From Phocoena phocoena (lineage: Eukaryota; Chordata; Mammalia; Artiodactyla; Phocoenidae), in the NCBI RefSeq assembly GCF_963924675.1, contig NC_089238.1, forward strand, positions 42,364,879 through 42,428,878: a DNA stretch of 64,000 nucleotides, given 5' to 3'. The position numbers and the translations under genes are program-made. Shown here one piece after another: positions 11,890-24,480 of this stretch (positions are counted from its first letter, which is position 1; each line of letters opens with the position of its first letter). The notes under the pieces are model-generated. The model was not told the DNA's origin. It searched no databases and saw only the letters and a program-made list of their open reading frames with translations.

Positions 11890-12316
11890 TACCCTGAGTC
11901 TTTTTTGTTTGTTTGTCTTTATTTATTTTTGGCTGTGTCAAGTCTTTTTTTAAAAAATATTTATTTACTTATTTATTTATTTATGGTTACATTGGGTCTT
12001 CATTGCTGCACGTGGACTTTCTCTTGTTGTGGTGAGCAGGGGCTACTGTTCGTTGCAGTGCGTTGGCTTCTCATTGTGGTGGCTCCTCTTGTGGAGCACA
12101 TGCTCTAGGCACGTGGGCGTCAGTAGTTGTGGCTCCTGGGCTCTAGAGCACAGGCTCAGTGGTTGTGGCATACGGGCTTAGTTGCTCTGCGGCATGTGGG
12201 ATCATCCCGGACCAGGGCTGGAGCCCGTGTGCCCTGCATTGGCAGGTGGATTCTTAACCACTGCGCCACCAGGGAAGTCCCTGTGTCAGGTCTTAGCTGC
12301 AGCTACCCTGAGTCTT
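11890..12316 (-). mobile_element. Two-step nested SINE insertion, antisense
   Basis: The outer flanks TACCCTGAGTCTT (11890-11902 and 12304-12316) are a perfect 13-bp duplication around a short SINE fragment (T-rich tail and GGCTGTGTCA... GGTCTTAGCTGC). Within that fragment, a long-form antisense SINE (about 11947-12280) is flanked by CTGTGTCAAGTCTT and CTGTGTCAGGTCTT. The order of events is therefore readable: short fragment first, long SINE second. Confidence 0.82.
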
Positions 12317-13529
12317 AATCCCTAATTCCTCTATGTAGTATAATTGGCCCTTTAAACATTAATAGGTATAGAAGGATTTTGTACATTGCCTCTTAAGCAT
12401 CTGCTTCTAGAGCACAGCCATTGGCAAAAAGAAATAATTGAATTATCTTCTAGAGGACTTTGAAGTTCTCCCACCGAAGTCCCTCAGTTTTTTACCTGTT
12501 CATCTCAAAAATTTGTTTAGGTCTTTTCATTTTCTATTTTCTTTTTCTTTCATGTTAGTAGAAGAAATGCCCAGTCTTTTTCTAAGGTGCCCTCAATCTC
12601 CTGAACTTGATTCCATGACATACTTTACCTTGCTTTAATATTTTTCAACTCTTCTTTTTCATTATTTTCTGTCATGTTTTTGTTTCCTTATGGCAGTAGT
12701 TGCCAAACTTTGTTTAACTCCACTTTCTATGGAGTTGCCACTGCACATGATACAATTCCAAAAGAAATTATACTTAAAAAGAAAGTTAGAAAACAAATTC
12801 CTTATGGTAGTATAATTCTATAACATTGCCCTAGAAAACTGTTTTATTATATTAATTGCTATGCTAATCTGAACTTCTTCACCATCTAACTATCCCTTAA
12901 CCCTTTATTAGCACGCAGGCATTCTCACAGAAATTCAGTTATGTTTTCACAGTTGTTAAATCTGATGGTGTTATCTTAATTAAATCTCTTCTGTATGTTC
13001 TCTCTTGCATCTTCAAACTTTTCCTCATTACTGGCTGTTTTCCTCATACTGTCAAGCATACATAATTTCTTCTTCCACACAATAAAATAGCAAACCCTTC
13101 ATTTGGCCCTGTCTCCTTAAGTATTCTTTTCCTTCTCCTTGGAAGGGCTTTGTGAAATAGTAGTCTATATTTCTGCTTACACTGCATTTACTTCCTCAGT
13201 TCCATTTGGTCTTCAACTCTTTGCCTTCTGTCTTCTATCCCCATCACTCCCTTGATACTTCCTTGGCAAAGGTATCAAGAAATACCTTTTGCCACATTAA
13301 GTAAACACATTCTTTCAAGTTTTTTCTTACTTGAACTAAATGAGCCATTTTCATTTGGGGGCATCCACTTCCAAGATTCTTCTTTTTGACACTCTATTCT
13401 CCAGGCTATCCTCTGACTCTTCTTCTCTAGCTTTTTTCCTGGCTTTTTTTCTCACTCTAACCCTTCTGCCTCTTCATTCATTATATGATCTGTCAGCATT
13501 CTCATGTATTTCCACAGTTTCTGTTTCCT

Positions 13530-13660
13530 TGCTCATTCATGCATTCATCGAATGAGTGCCTATTTGTGCCAGGCACTGTGCTGTTGCTGAGGAGACAATG
13601 TGAATGAGATGGACATAGCCACTGTCCTCATGACATGTGTAGCATAATAAGAAATACAGG
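13530..13660 (-). repeat. L2 relic, antisense
   Basis: TTGTGCCAGGCACTGTGCTG and CACTGTCCTCATGACATG match the reverse complement of an L2 3' end. Confidence 0.55.
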
Positions 13661-14042
13661 TAGATAAACTGGTAATTGTGGAACGATGGGTAATAAGTGT
13701 TCTGGTAGAGGAAATACAGAGGAGGGATACCTAACTAAGACTGGAGTGGTTGGGAAAAGCTTTTTGGAAAAAGTAACAGTTGAAAGGGGCTGTGGGAAGG
13801 TCAGTGTTTCAGGCAGAAACAATAGCATCTGCAGAGAGATAAAGGTAAGGGAGTGCATTGCTGAAGTATTGAAAAATCATTGTATCTTAAGAGTGTGGAG
13901 GGAAAGAGCAGAATGGAGAGGGATAAGGTTGCATGGCCATAAAGTAAGCACTCATATAAATATTCATTCAACAAGCATTTAATTAGTGTGTTATTTTATA
14001 GTTATACTGCCACATAATTATAGAGTTTAGTAGCCTAGTTTC

Positions 14043-14260
14043 TTTACTTTTTTTTTTTTTTTGTGGTACGCCGGCCTCTCACTGTTGTGGCGTCTCCTGT
14101 TGCGGAGCACAGGCTCCGGACGCGCAGGCTCAGCGGCCATGGCTCACCTCACGGACCCAGCCGCTGTGCGGCATGTGGGATCTTCCCGGACCGGGGCACG
14201 AACCTGTGTCCCCTGCGTCGGCAGGCGGACTCTCAACCACTGCGCCACCAGGGAAGCCCA
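14043..14260 (-). mobile_element. CHR-type SINE, short form, antisense
   Basis: T tail followed by the reverse short-form body. TAGTAGCCTAGTTTC (14028-14042) and TAGTAGTCTAGTTTC (14261-14275) form the target-site duplication with one change. Confidence 0.92.
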
Positions 14261-14814
14261 TAGTAGTCTAGTTTCACTCTTGCTGCTATGAACAATCAAA
14301 ACTAGGTTTTAGAAGATATCTGAGTCTATGATAATCGCTTATTGCTGTAGACTGGTCTTATGATAGGTTTGTGCTGCTTATATAACTAGATCTGACACAA
14401 AAGCTTCAAAGACTCTTATTGATTATTCAAAACCTTGGCCTCTGATGTCTGAGCTTTAATTATAATCATTGTCAATAATGTATAACCTATTCTTATTCTC
14501 TAAATGTTTAATATATATTATTACCTTATTCCAACTAGATTTTCAGTTTTTTGAGGGTATAGCCTACCGTGTTTTTAATTTCTTTTAAATATTCCTTTGT
14601 GCATAGAATACAAAGGGTACAGCTGTATGTGTCTTCATGTACAGAGTATTTTTGTACTTTTACAAGATTAAGACTCTTTTTTTTAACCTCAGAGGGCTTA
14701 ACCCAGTATTTCTTACATAGGGCATATATAATATTTATCAAATATTTAATTAAATAACCTAAAAATGTTCTTTAAAGTAAAGAACAACTAGTATGGTTAA
14801 AATTATAATGACTT

Positions 14815-17165
14815 CTGTTTTTAGCCAAGATAGAGTAATAGGGGCCAGATTTACCCTCTTGCCTGAAGCAACTAAAAAGCCAGATAAATATATGAAACAA
14901 TGGTTCTCTTTACATTTAACATCAGGCAATGAAGGAAAATGATCCTTAAGGAAAAAACAAATGAGATGAGCCCTACAAGGGCCCTGGCTTACTCCCTGGA
15001 GAAAGTTCCAGGATTTGGTGTGAAAGGGGGGAAGTACAAATAGAGCCCAGTAATCTCTCTGAGAGGAGGTGGTAGAGTTCGGAGTCTGGGAAAGCCAAGA
15101 TAGCTAGAGTTCTCAGGGCAGAGTATTAGAAAGGAGGGAAATGGACACAGAGAATTCTGGAGATCTGCAGAGGGTCTCCTTTGAGCATTCAGCTGAGTGG
15201 TGATCATTACATGCATGTGGGAAAACGACCCAAGACTGAGGAAAGAACTACCTGAAAGGATTCCAGGAAGCAGTGCTTAGACCTCACAGAGGGCTGGATA
15301 TGATGCCTGTTTGCACCAGCAAGAGTAGAAAAACTAACACTTGGGTAGTGTTAAGAAGGGTCTTGCCTTGGTAGTAAAGAAAAATTAACCCTGGACTAAA
15401 CATGCTCTCGTCATGGCTAACAAAGCTTAAAAAAAGCAAGAACTGAAAGGATCAAACTATTCCCAAGTAACTTAACCATATCCTAAAATAAAGCTCAAGA
15501 ATATTTATAGGAATATGAAAATATCCAGCACACAAGGTAAAATTCTCAATGTCTGGCATCCAATGAAAAATCATCACCGTGTTTCTAAAAGTTTGTTTTA
15601 TCTTATCAAAAATCACCAGTCGTGGAAAGAGGCAGAAAATTACAAAATGTGACGAGAAAAATCAATAAATCGAAACTGATTTAAAAATGACTTGTGGCTT
15701 TTTTAGCCTGTTCCCATTGGCATTTCCAGATTATTGGCCTCCCTGATACCCAGTCTGGTATATATGAGGCAAAAAGAAAACCCAGAGAACTTACTGCTGC
15801 ATCATTCCTGGGTCCTACCATCCCTAGCTGGTCTACCTCTTTTCACCACCTTTCAGTCTTCTTAGGTGTTTTTTTTTTTAAATCTATGTAATGTCCCAGG
15901 TTTTTCGCTGAACTTAGTAGAAGGAATAGGGAAAAGTGTGTCTACTCCATCTTTCTAAAAAGTGAATCCCTCTGAGACTATATTTTTGGAGTGTAAACAA
16001 ATGTTCCTTGATGAATCAATTGGGTATCAATATGAAAAACAATGAACTTTGGCTTCAGTAATACAATAAAACTAATTCCAGATGGATCAGAGATATGAAT
16101 ATGAAAGGTAAAGCAAAAAGACTTCCAGAAGAAAACAGAAGAATATCTTCATGTCCATGGGATATTGCAAAGATTTCTTAAACAGGACACAAAAATCACT
16201 GACCATAATGAAAAGATTGATAGATTGAACTCATTAAAATTAAGAACTCCTGTTGATTAAAGATACCATTAAGGGGATGGAAAGCAAACCACATATGGGA
16301 GAAGTCATTTACAATATGTATATTTGACATAGCATTTGCACCTAGAATAGATAATGGACTCCTACAAATTGATTTTTTAAAAAAAGGACAACCAAATTTA
16401 AAAATGGGTAAAAGGCTTGAAGAGCCACCTCAGGAAAGAAGATAACCACATGGCCAATAGGCATATGAAAAGGTGCTCAAAATCATTAGTTTTCAGGGAA
16501 ATGTGAATTAAAACCACAGTGTCATACCATTCCATCTCTACCAGATCACTTATAAAAAAATTATAAAAGCATTTTCTTATGACTGAGCTTGTGGAGTAGC
16601 AAGAACTTTCATACACTGATGTTGAGAGTGTATATTGGTACAACCACTTGGGAAAACTATTTGGCAGTATCAATTAAAGTTGAGTATACACATACCTTCT
16701 GACTCAGCAGTTTCACTCTAGGTATGTATCCAAGGGAAGTATGTATATGCACATATAAGAATGTTTACAGCAGTATTTTTGTAAAAGGTAAAAACTGTAA
16801 ACAACTCAGTTGTTTAACAACAGAATGGATTTAATTGTTGAATATTCACTTGACAGAATAATATATAGCAGTGCAAACGAATGAACTGCTGTAAGTATAA
16901 CAACACTGATAAACTGAACAAACATAATTCTGAGTGAAAGAATCTAGGTACAAAAGAGAGGTATATCCTATATGATTTCTTTATATAAAGTTTATAAACA
17001 GGCAAAACTATAATCTGTAGTGATAGAAGTCAGAAGATTGGTTACCTTGTCCTGGGAGAAAGCATGAAGGATGCTTAATCTTAGCTTAAATTCTTCAAGT
17101 TCAAGATTTAAGATATGTATACTTTACTATATGTATATATTATGCTTTAATAAAAAATTAAAACA
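14815..17165 (+). repeat. Ancient L1M relic (5' part, then ORF2 3' end and 3' UTR)
   Basis: The start (TTAGCCAAGATAGAGTAATA, later AATGTCTGGCATCCAATGAA) looks like an old mammalian L1 5' region. From about 15990 the sequence follows L1 ORF2 near its C terminus (plus-strand AAATGGGTAAAAGGCTTGAA, TTGGTACAACCACTTGGGAA) and ends with a 3' UTR and ATGCTTTAATAAAAAATTAA. The piece at 15690-15980 between the two is not recognised. Heavily diverged; no reading frame remains. Confidence 0.6.
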
Positions 17166-17965
17166 CTAAAAAATAATCTATTCTGAAGTTATTAGTAATT
17201 TTAAAATTAGTAATATCTATCTTATTTATATACACTTTAGAGTCAAAGCACTTTACACATATCAATTCTATGATTATAAATATAAAAGTACTTTGTAAGC
17301 TCTAAACTGTAGTATTATCAGATATAATTTATTTTTAGAACAGTTTTCAATTTTCTAGAGCTGTTTCTGTTTATGGACCACATTGTGGCACAAAGATTTG
17401 TGTAAGCTACCCTTTCATTTGCTATTGTAAAATGACAACTGAAAATCATTATCAAAATTAATGAAAAGAGTGGCTTCATTGATCAGTAAAGTGACATCTG
17501 GTCAGTTCTCACAATCAAGCTATTTTTTTTTTTTTGCTAGAAACAAAGTATTAAACTTTTATATAACAAGTATTATTTGTATTAGAGAATAGCCAAGAGA
17601 GTTCTGGAAGACTACCATATGCCGTCAGTGGGCGAGTTTTACCCATTGAATTTCTTTGGTTTTTGCCCTTAAGAAGTATTTCTAAATAATTTCTCTCAGG
17701 CTCAAAATGACAGATGAGCTAAGTTGTTTCATTATTTTAGGTACTATTAAAGTCTACATGGTTGTATCAAATCTAAATAACTAAAATTATCTACCACCAT
17801 GTGAAATAGCAATTGTCATTTTAGTCAGGAAAGATAAACAACATTCCTTTCCTCTTTTTGATACGTAAATATACTGTTTAGGAAAAAAACCACTAGCAAT
17901 ATTTAAAGAGACAGTAAACTCAGACCAGTATGAGGCTGAATTTCATGCTTTAAAGTAATGGCTCT

Positions 17966-18702
17966 CACCATGGAGAACAGTATGGAGGTTCCTTCAAAAA
18001 CTAAAAATAGAACTACCATACGACCCAGAAATCCCACTATTAGGCATATACCCTGAGAAAACCATAATTCAAAAAGAGTCATGTACCACAGTGTTCATTG
18101 CAGCTCTATTTACAATAGCCAGGACATGGAAGCAACCTAAGTGTCCATTGACAGATGAATGGATAAAGAAGATATGGCACATATATACAATGGAATATTA
18201 CTCAGCCATAAAAAGAAACAAAGTTGAGTTATTTGTAGTGAGGTGGATGGACCTAGAGTCTGTCCTACAGAGTGAAGTAAGTCAGAAAGAGAAAAACAAA
18301 TACCATATGCTAACATATATGTGGAATCTAAAAAAGAAATGGTTCTGAAGAACCTAGGGGACAGGAATAAAGATGCAGATGTAGAGAATGGGCTTGAGGA
18401 CACGGGGAGGGGGAAGGGTAAGCTGGGAGGAAGTGAGAGAGTAGCATGGACTTACATATACTACCAAATGTAAAACAGACAGCTAGTGGGAAGCAGCCGC
18501 ATAGCACAGGGAGATCTGCTCGGTGCTTTGTGACCACTTAGAGGGATGGGATAGGGAGGGTAAGAGAGGGAGATGCAAGAGAGAGGAGATACAGGGATAT
18601 ATGTATATGTATAGCTGATTCACTTTGTAATAAAGCAGAAACTAACACACCATTGTAAAGCAGTTATACTCCCATAAAGATGTTAAAAATAAATAAATAA
18701 AA
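17966..18702 (+). mobile_element. 5'-truncated L1, ORF2 C terminus and 3' UTR
   Basis: It begins in ORF2 (CATGGAGAACAGTATGGAGG) and keeps an open stretch at 18091-18348 with [12 protein letters not shown] and [10 protein letters not shown], the usual L1 ORF2 C-terminal motifs. The 3' UTR ends in an AATAAA-rich tail. A perfect 15-bp duplication TAAAGTAATGGCTCT flanks it (17951-17965 and 18703-18717). It landed at the edge of a MER5A-like element. Confidence 0.93.
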
Positions 18703-18710
18703 TAAAGTAA

Positions 18711-18885
18711 TGGCTCTTAGCCAGAATCATCTGTGGAGCTTCATAAAAATATGCATTATGTGATCCTACGTACTAAAACCTTTATTCAGTAGGTCTATGC
18801 TGGAATCCCAGGCATCTTCATTCAGGAAAAAAAATACGTATTTATATATGCAATTCTGATATTCCTTGTTGATTACCACTCCTTA
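18711..18885 (+). repeat. MER5A-like hAT relic
   Basis: AGAATCATCTGTGGAGCTTC, CAGTAGGTCTATGCTGGAAT and the palindromic order resemble MER5A. Its left end lies at 17955-17968, before the L1 at 17966. Confidence 0.55.
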
Positions 18886-18940
18886 AGAGGCAGAAGTAAT
18901 AACTTGGTCATTTGTTTATTGCCGCTCACAGTAGGCAGAG

Positions 18941-19155
18941 TTTTTTTTGTTTTTTTTGTTTTTGCGGTACGCGGGCCTCTCACTGTCATGGCCTCTCCCG
19001 TTGCGGAGCACAGGCTCTGGACGTGCAGGCTCAGCGGCCATGGCTCACGGGCCCAGCTGCTGTGTGGCATGTGTGATCTTCCTGGACCAGGGCACGAACC
19101 TGTGTCCCCTGCATTGGCCAGCGGACTCTCAACCACTGCGCCACCAGGGAAGCCC
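18941..19155 (-). mobile_element. CHR-type SINE, short form, antisense
   Basis: T-rich tail and reverse short-form body ending CACCAGGGAAGCCC, with TAGGCAGA at both flanks. Confidence 0.9.
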
Positions 19156-19324
19156 TAGGCAGATATTTTGGATCTTTGTAAACAATCAGCTTATGTCTAA
19201 AAGTATGAGGTTTGCACATTTCTTCTGTTTGTTGTTGAATCCTTGTATAGAATAGAAAAGACAAAGTGAGCCTTGTTGATTTCTTCAGTATTGGCTTGAA
19301 GGAGGAAAAAAATCAAGTTACATG

Positions 19325-19457
19325 GGGAATTCCCTGGTGGTCCAGTGGTTGGGACTCAGCGCTCCCGATGTAGGGGGCGTGGGTTCGATCTCTGTTAGGG
19401 GAACTAATATCCCAAATGCTGCACGGTGCAGCCCCCCCCAAAAAAAGAGTATTAAAA
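19325..19457 (+). mobile_element. tRNA-derived SINE, older Bov-tA/CHR-like form
   Basis: GGAATTCCCTGGTGGTCCAG through a tRNA-like body to an A-rich tail. Flanks AAAAATCAAGTTACATG (19308-19324) and AAAAATCATGTTACATG (19458-19474) are a 17-bp duplication with one change. Confidence 0.88.
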
Positions 19458-19960
19458 AAAAATCATGTTACATGAATAGAAAAGAAGAAATTTGATAGGA
19501 AATAACTTTAATCACTGAAAATGAATACTCTAAAACATGAAAAGTAGTTTTTATTCACTTGAAAAATGGTTGTTTAGATGATGATAGGGTAGAAGTTGGA
19601 AGAAGGGACATGAAGGAATAGGGTATTTGGGGTCAGAAATAATGTAGAAAAATGACATTTTTAGTTGAGGTGGTAGGACATTTTGGTAATGATAGCAATG
19701 ATAAAAGGTAGATTTTTGTTCGTTATTTTCTTCTCCCTCACTAAGATTATGAGTATAAAAATAAGAATGATGTTTTAGAATTGTTTGAGTAGAATCAATC
19801 AAGGTAGATGGTTCACTCATTCATTTGGTTCATTCGCTAAGCACATTATTGAAGTGCCACACACAGTAATAATATAATAAATAAAAGAGATGGAGTTTCT
19901 ACTTCAGTGTTCTTTCTAACTGCATAGACAGGAATGCTGGATAAAGAATTTATCTTTCAG

Positions 19961-20156
19961 GGCTTCCCTGGTGGCGCAGTGGTTGAGAGTCTGCCTGCTG
20001 ATGCAGGGGACACGGGCTCATGCCCTGGTCCGGGAAGATCCCACATGCCACGGAGTGGCTGGGCCTGTGAGCCATGACCGCTGAGCCTGCACGTCCGGAG
20101 CCTGTGCTCCGCAACGGGAGAGGCCACAACAGTGAGAGGCCTGCGTACTGTAAAAA
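19961..20156 (+). mobile_element. CHR-type SINE, short form
   Basis: The body is complete, with flanks AAAGAATTTATCTTTCAG (19943-19960) and AAAGAATTTGCCTTTCAG (20157-20174). Confidence 0.93.
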
Positions 20157-20817
20157 AAAGAATTTGCCTTTCAGCCAGCTAGTCTCCTGCTCAGGACCCA
20201 GCTTTAACCAGTCTTGGCTATGCTAAGCAAATCATAACCTAATTGGAACATAATTTCTTCTTTGTAAAAACCGAGGGTTACACTGAGTACTTTTACCATT
20301 TCTACCTCTAAAATTCTATGCTTTTTTATGTGAACTTTAATCTCCTAAAACTACATTAATTCTATTCATACCATTCTTTCCTTGCCATCTTTATATCTGT
20401 TTTCTTTTACTTTCCTTATTTGCACATAACATCTGTGGCTTGGTACTGATTCCATTGGTTATTTATGTATTTACTTGCAGTCTACTTCACTGGACTGTGA
20501 ATGTTTGAAAACAGAGATAGATACAGGTCACTTTAGTGTCTGCACTTACGCACACAAAATGAATTAGTGGTGATTAAATTATGTTTTTCTTCTTTTAGAA
20601 AATAAGTTCCTGCGGTACCTTGTAATCCAAGGTCTGTGCAATTAGAAATAACATTAAAGTTAAGACCTCTATTTTATTTACTTTATTATTTTGCCTGGCA
20701 CATAATGAAATAATGTGCTTTATGAATGAATGAGCAAATCATCATTTATAAACTGTCTTTTCAAGTTCAAAATGAAAATAATATGCATAAATTAATATAA
20801 CATTAATCCTATTTATC

Positions 20818-21141
20818 GGGACTTCCCTGGTGGCTAAGAGGTTAAGAATCTGCCTGCCAATTCAGGAGACACGGGTTCGAGCCCTGGTCCCGGAAGATAC
20901 CACATGCCGCGGAGCAACTAAGATCCCACATGTGCGCCACAACTACTGAGCCTGCACTCGAGAGCCCACAAGCCACAAGTATGAAGCCCGCGCGCCTAGA
21001 GCCCGTGCTCCACAACAAGAGAAGCCACCCCAACGAGAAACCTGCACACCGCAACGAAGGGGAGCCCCCACTCGCCGCAACTAAGAGCCTATGCACAGCA
21101 ACAACAAAGAAAACCCAATGCAGCCAAAAGAAAAAAAAAAT
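20818..21141 (+). mobile_element. CHR-type SINE, long form
   Basis: GGGACTTCCCTGGTGGCTAA through the long-form body to GCAGCCAAAAGAAAAAAAAA. The duplication (AATCCTATTT / AATCCTTTTT) is weak. Confidence 0.87.
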
Positions 21142-21479
21142 CCTTTTTCTTTTCATTGATTATTACATACATTGATAAGTACATCATTAGTTTATTAAAT
21201 ATATGATATAAGATGGTTGACTGTTAAGCAATGGAACAGATCTCTGTTAAGTATTGGTTTTGGAAACATTAAGCTAAATTATAAGTATGTATATATTATA
21301 TTGTATATACTATAAAGTTTTAAAATAAATGTGTTTTGAGATGCTTGTACTGCTTATATTCCAGAAATGAACTTATTTTACTAATGCTACAATTAAATGT
21401 GAGCTTAGTAAGGGTCGAAAATTACAGGACACTGGAGCCCCCTTCTCTTTTTAGCAAGCAAGCAGTTACCATAATTTAA

Positions 21480-21612
21480 GTACATTAGAGTAGAAGGTCC
21501 ATGGCACAGATTGTCTGTTTTATGACTGATGTATCCCCAGGAACTAAGAGAGTGCTTGGCTTACATCAGGCAGTCAGTAGATATTTGTTGAGTGAATGAA
21601 TAAAAGAATGAG
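21480..21612 (+). repeat. L2 3' relic
   Basis: TATCCCCAGGAACTAAGAGA, AGTGCTTGGCTTACATCAGG and GATATTTGTTGAGTGAATGA are the L2 3' end in sense orientation. Confidence 0.7.
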
Positions 21613-22214
21613 AATATTTATTGACTGTGCTTCATTCTCTAGGGGGTACAGTGTTGTCACCCCTGATATGTTATTTATTACCTCTTTTATTTATTAGCAG
21701 TTTCTGAAATAATATGAAAATTAGAAATTTTCCTGAAGCTTATTTCATAACTTAAAATTATGACCCAGTAACCTTTTAGTATTTTAATAACCTCATTAGC
21801 AAACATTGAGTGCCTGTTGTAAGTATGGTACTGCTAAACTTTAGTCATTCAAATAAGACATACCACAGTTTCTGCCCTTGAAGCGTTTTCAGTTAATTGG
21901 AGAGATAGAAAATAGACATAAAGATGATACATAGCAATATGAGGGTGTCAAAGTTACAGTACATATGAGAAATTAAAGTTATGTTCAATGAAAAGTTTGA
22001 TATTAAGTTTATGTGCATTATTATTCAACTTTTTAAAAATGCATAGAAAAATAGGGAAGGGAAACATAAATATACTAGTGTTTTGGATGGTGAGATCATG
22101 GGCAAATTTATTTTTATTTCATACATATCTGTATTTTTACAAGCAAACAATAACTTTAAATAAATTAATAATTTTCTATCCCAGATCTAGGATAGGATTT
22201 GTATTAGAAAAGTA

Positions 22215-22416
22215 GGGCTTCCCTGGTGGCGCAGTGGTTGAGTCCGCCTGCCGATGCAGGGGACACGGGTTCGTGCCCCAGTCCGGGAAGATCCCACATG
22301 GCGCGGAGCGGCTGGGCCCGTCAGCCGTGGCCGCTGAGCGTGCGTGTCCAGAGCCTGTGCTCCGCAACGGGAGAGGCCACAACAGTGAGAGGCCCGTGTA
22401 CCGCAAAAAAAAAAAA
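22215..22416 (+). mobile_element. CHR-type SINE, short form
   Basis: The body is nearly complete with a pure A tail; AGAAAAGTA flanks both sides (22206-22214 and 22417-22425). Confidence 0.92.
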
Positions 22417-22633
22417 AGAAAAGTAAAGCAGTCTATGTGCCCAGCATCATCAATCGCTAGATCCCTCTCCTGTTTATACATTCACTAGGATGCCCCATAG
22501 GTACCTCAGCCTCATCATTTAAAATGGAATTCATTGTCTTTCCAGATTTACTCCTAAACTCTCTATCATGGGAAACTGCACCACCTTCCATTAATTTTCT
22601 CGTGCCAGAATTCCTGTGTGCTGTTTGGAACTA

Positions 22634-22774
22634 TTTCTCTCCCTCTCCCTCTCTCTCCCTCTCTCACACTCTCTCTCCATCCCCCTCTCTCCCTCTCTCC
22701 CTCTCTCCCTCTCTCCCTCTCTCCCTCTCTCCCTCTCTCCCTCTCCCTCCCATCATTCCTCCCTCCCTCCCTTT
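22634..22774 (+). repeat. CT-rich simple repeat, CTCTCTCC-type units
   Basis: About 140 bp of nearly pure pyrimidine on the plus strand, with an 8-bp CTCTCTCC register most regular at 22684-22750, then CCCT units. Slippage has made the long Ser/Leu/Pro-rich open frames here; they are not genes. Confidence 0.95.
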
Positions 22775-23387
22775 GCCGCTAGTCATCCAATTCAGTTCAT
22801 CAGTTTTCTGAGCACCTTTAAATTCGTATCCTATTTGCCATTCTCACTGCAGCTGCCTTGGTTTAGGACCTCATTATTTCTGACTTAGAGGATTGTAAAA
22901 AAACTTACTCTTTGCCACCTCTAGGACCTAGTCTATTTTGTATATACCTGGGAGGATGATCATCCTCAAATATAAGTCTGAGCTTATCATGTCTTTGCTT
23001 GAAACACTCAAAAGCTCCCTATGTGCTGAGGGATAAAATCTTTATTGCCTAGAATGATTATACAAGGCCTTTCATGATCTAGCCCCTCCATGTCTTTGGG
23101 AGCCTCATCTCATGTTACTCCTCCATGTAACTACTGTATTCCAATTTAACTGAATTACTTGAAAAACTGAAGTAACCAAAATACAAATACTCTGTTTGTT
23201 CAGATTTGCTTTTAAGTTTCTCCTCCTTCTTCACAAATATGTTTGTCAAATACCCATTTCAGTGTTCAAGACTGACCTCAGGTGTCACATACCCTGTGCA
23301 GCCTTCTCTGATCCTTTCTGGATAGTGTTAAGGATTCCTCTTGACTTGCATAGCATCCCATATTTCTATTAAAGCACATATTGCATT

Positions 23388-24404
23388 TTTTTAATTGAAG
23401 TATAGTTGATTTACAGTGTTGTGCCAATCTCTGCTGTACAGCAAAGTGACTCAGTTATACACGTAAAGACATTCTTTTCCATTATAGTTTATCACAGGAT
23501 ATTGAATGTAGTTCCCTGTGCTATACAGTAGGACCTTGTTGTTTATCCATTCTAAATGTAATAGTTTGCATCTACCAATCGCTCCCAGTCCATCCCTCTC
23601 CCTCCTCCCTCCCCCTTGGTAGCCACAAGTCTGTTCTCTATGTCTACTATGAGTCTGTTTCTGTTTTGGAGATAGGTTCATTTGTGCCATATTTTAGATT
23701 CCACATAAAAGTGATCTCATATGGTATTTGTCTTTCTCTTTCTGACTTCACTTAGTATGATAATCTCTAGTTGCATCCATGTTGCGCAAATGGCATTATT
23801 TCGTTTTTATGGCTGAGTAGTATTCCATTGTATATATGTACCACATCTTTATCCATTCATCTGTTGGTGGACAGTTAGGTTGTTTCCATGTTTTGGCTAT
23901 TGTGAATAGTGCTGCTCTGAACATAGCGGTGCATGTATCTTTTTGAATGATAGTTTTGTCCAGGTATATTCCCAGGAGTGGGATTGCTGGATCATATGGT
24001 AACTATTTTTAGTTTTCTGAGAAACCTCCATACTGTTTTCCTTAGTGGCTGTACCAACTTACATTCCCACCAACAATGTAGGAGGATTCCCTTTTCTCCA
24101 CACCTTCTCCACAATTTGTTATTAGACTTTTTAATGATGGCTATTCTGACTGGTGTGAGAGTGGTACCTCATTGTAGTTTTGATTTGCATTTCTGTAATA
24201 ATTAGTGATGTTGAGCATCTTTTCATGTGCCTCTTGGCCATCTGTATGTCTTCTTTGGAGAAATGTCTATTAAGGTCTTTGCCCATTTTTGGACTGGGTT
24301 GTTTGTTTTTTTGTTGTTGAGTTGTATGAGCTGTTTGTATATTTTGGAGATTAAGCCCTTGTTTGTCGCATCATTTGCAAATATTTTCTCCCATCTATAG
24401 CATA
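23388..24404 (-). mobile_element. 5'-truncated L1, antisense
   Basis: On the plus strand it opens AATTGAAGTATAGTTGATTT (3' UTR reversed) and runs through the reverse of ORF2's C-terminal region, for example GGCTGAGTAGTATTCCATTG, to about 24400. CATATTGCATTTTTT before it and CATATTGCATTATTT at 24441-24455 look like the target site. More diverged than the two large L1 copies. Confidence 0.85.
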
Positions 24405-24480
24405 ATTTTAAACTTCACTAATTTTATTTTCTCCCTGTAGCATATTGCATTATTTTAAACTTCACTAATTTTATTTTCTC
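24405..24480. repeat. Local duplication, 29 bp exact, spaced 47 bp
   Basis: A 29-base block starting ATTTTAAACTTCACTAATTT occurs at 24405-24433 and again at 24452-24480. It abuts the L1 5' junction, so it may be part of a long target-site duplication or a separate tandem duplication. Confidence 0.85.

Noticed and set aside
22524..22888. Long Ser/Leu/Pro-repeat open frames
   Set aside because: Caused by the CT-rich simple repeat; no independent coding evidence.
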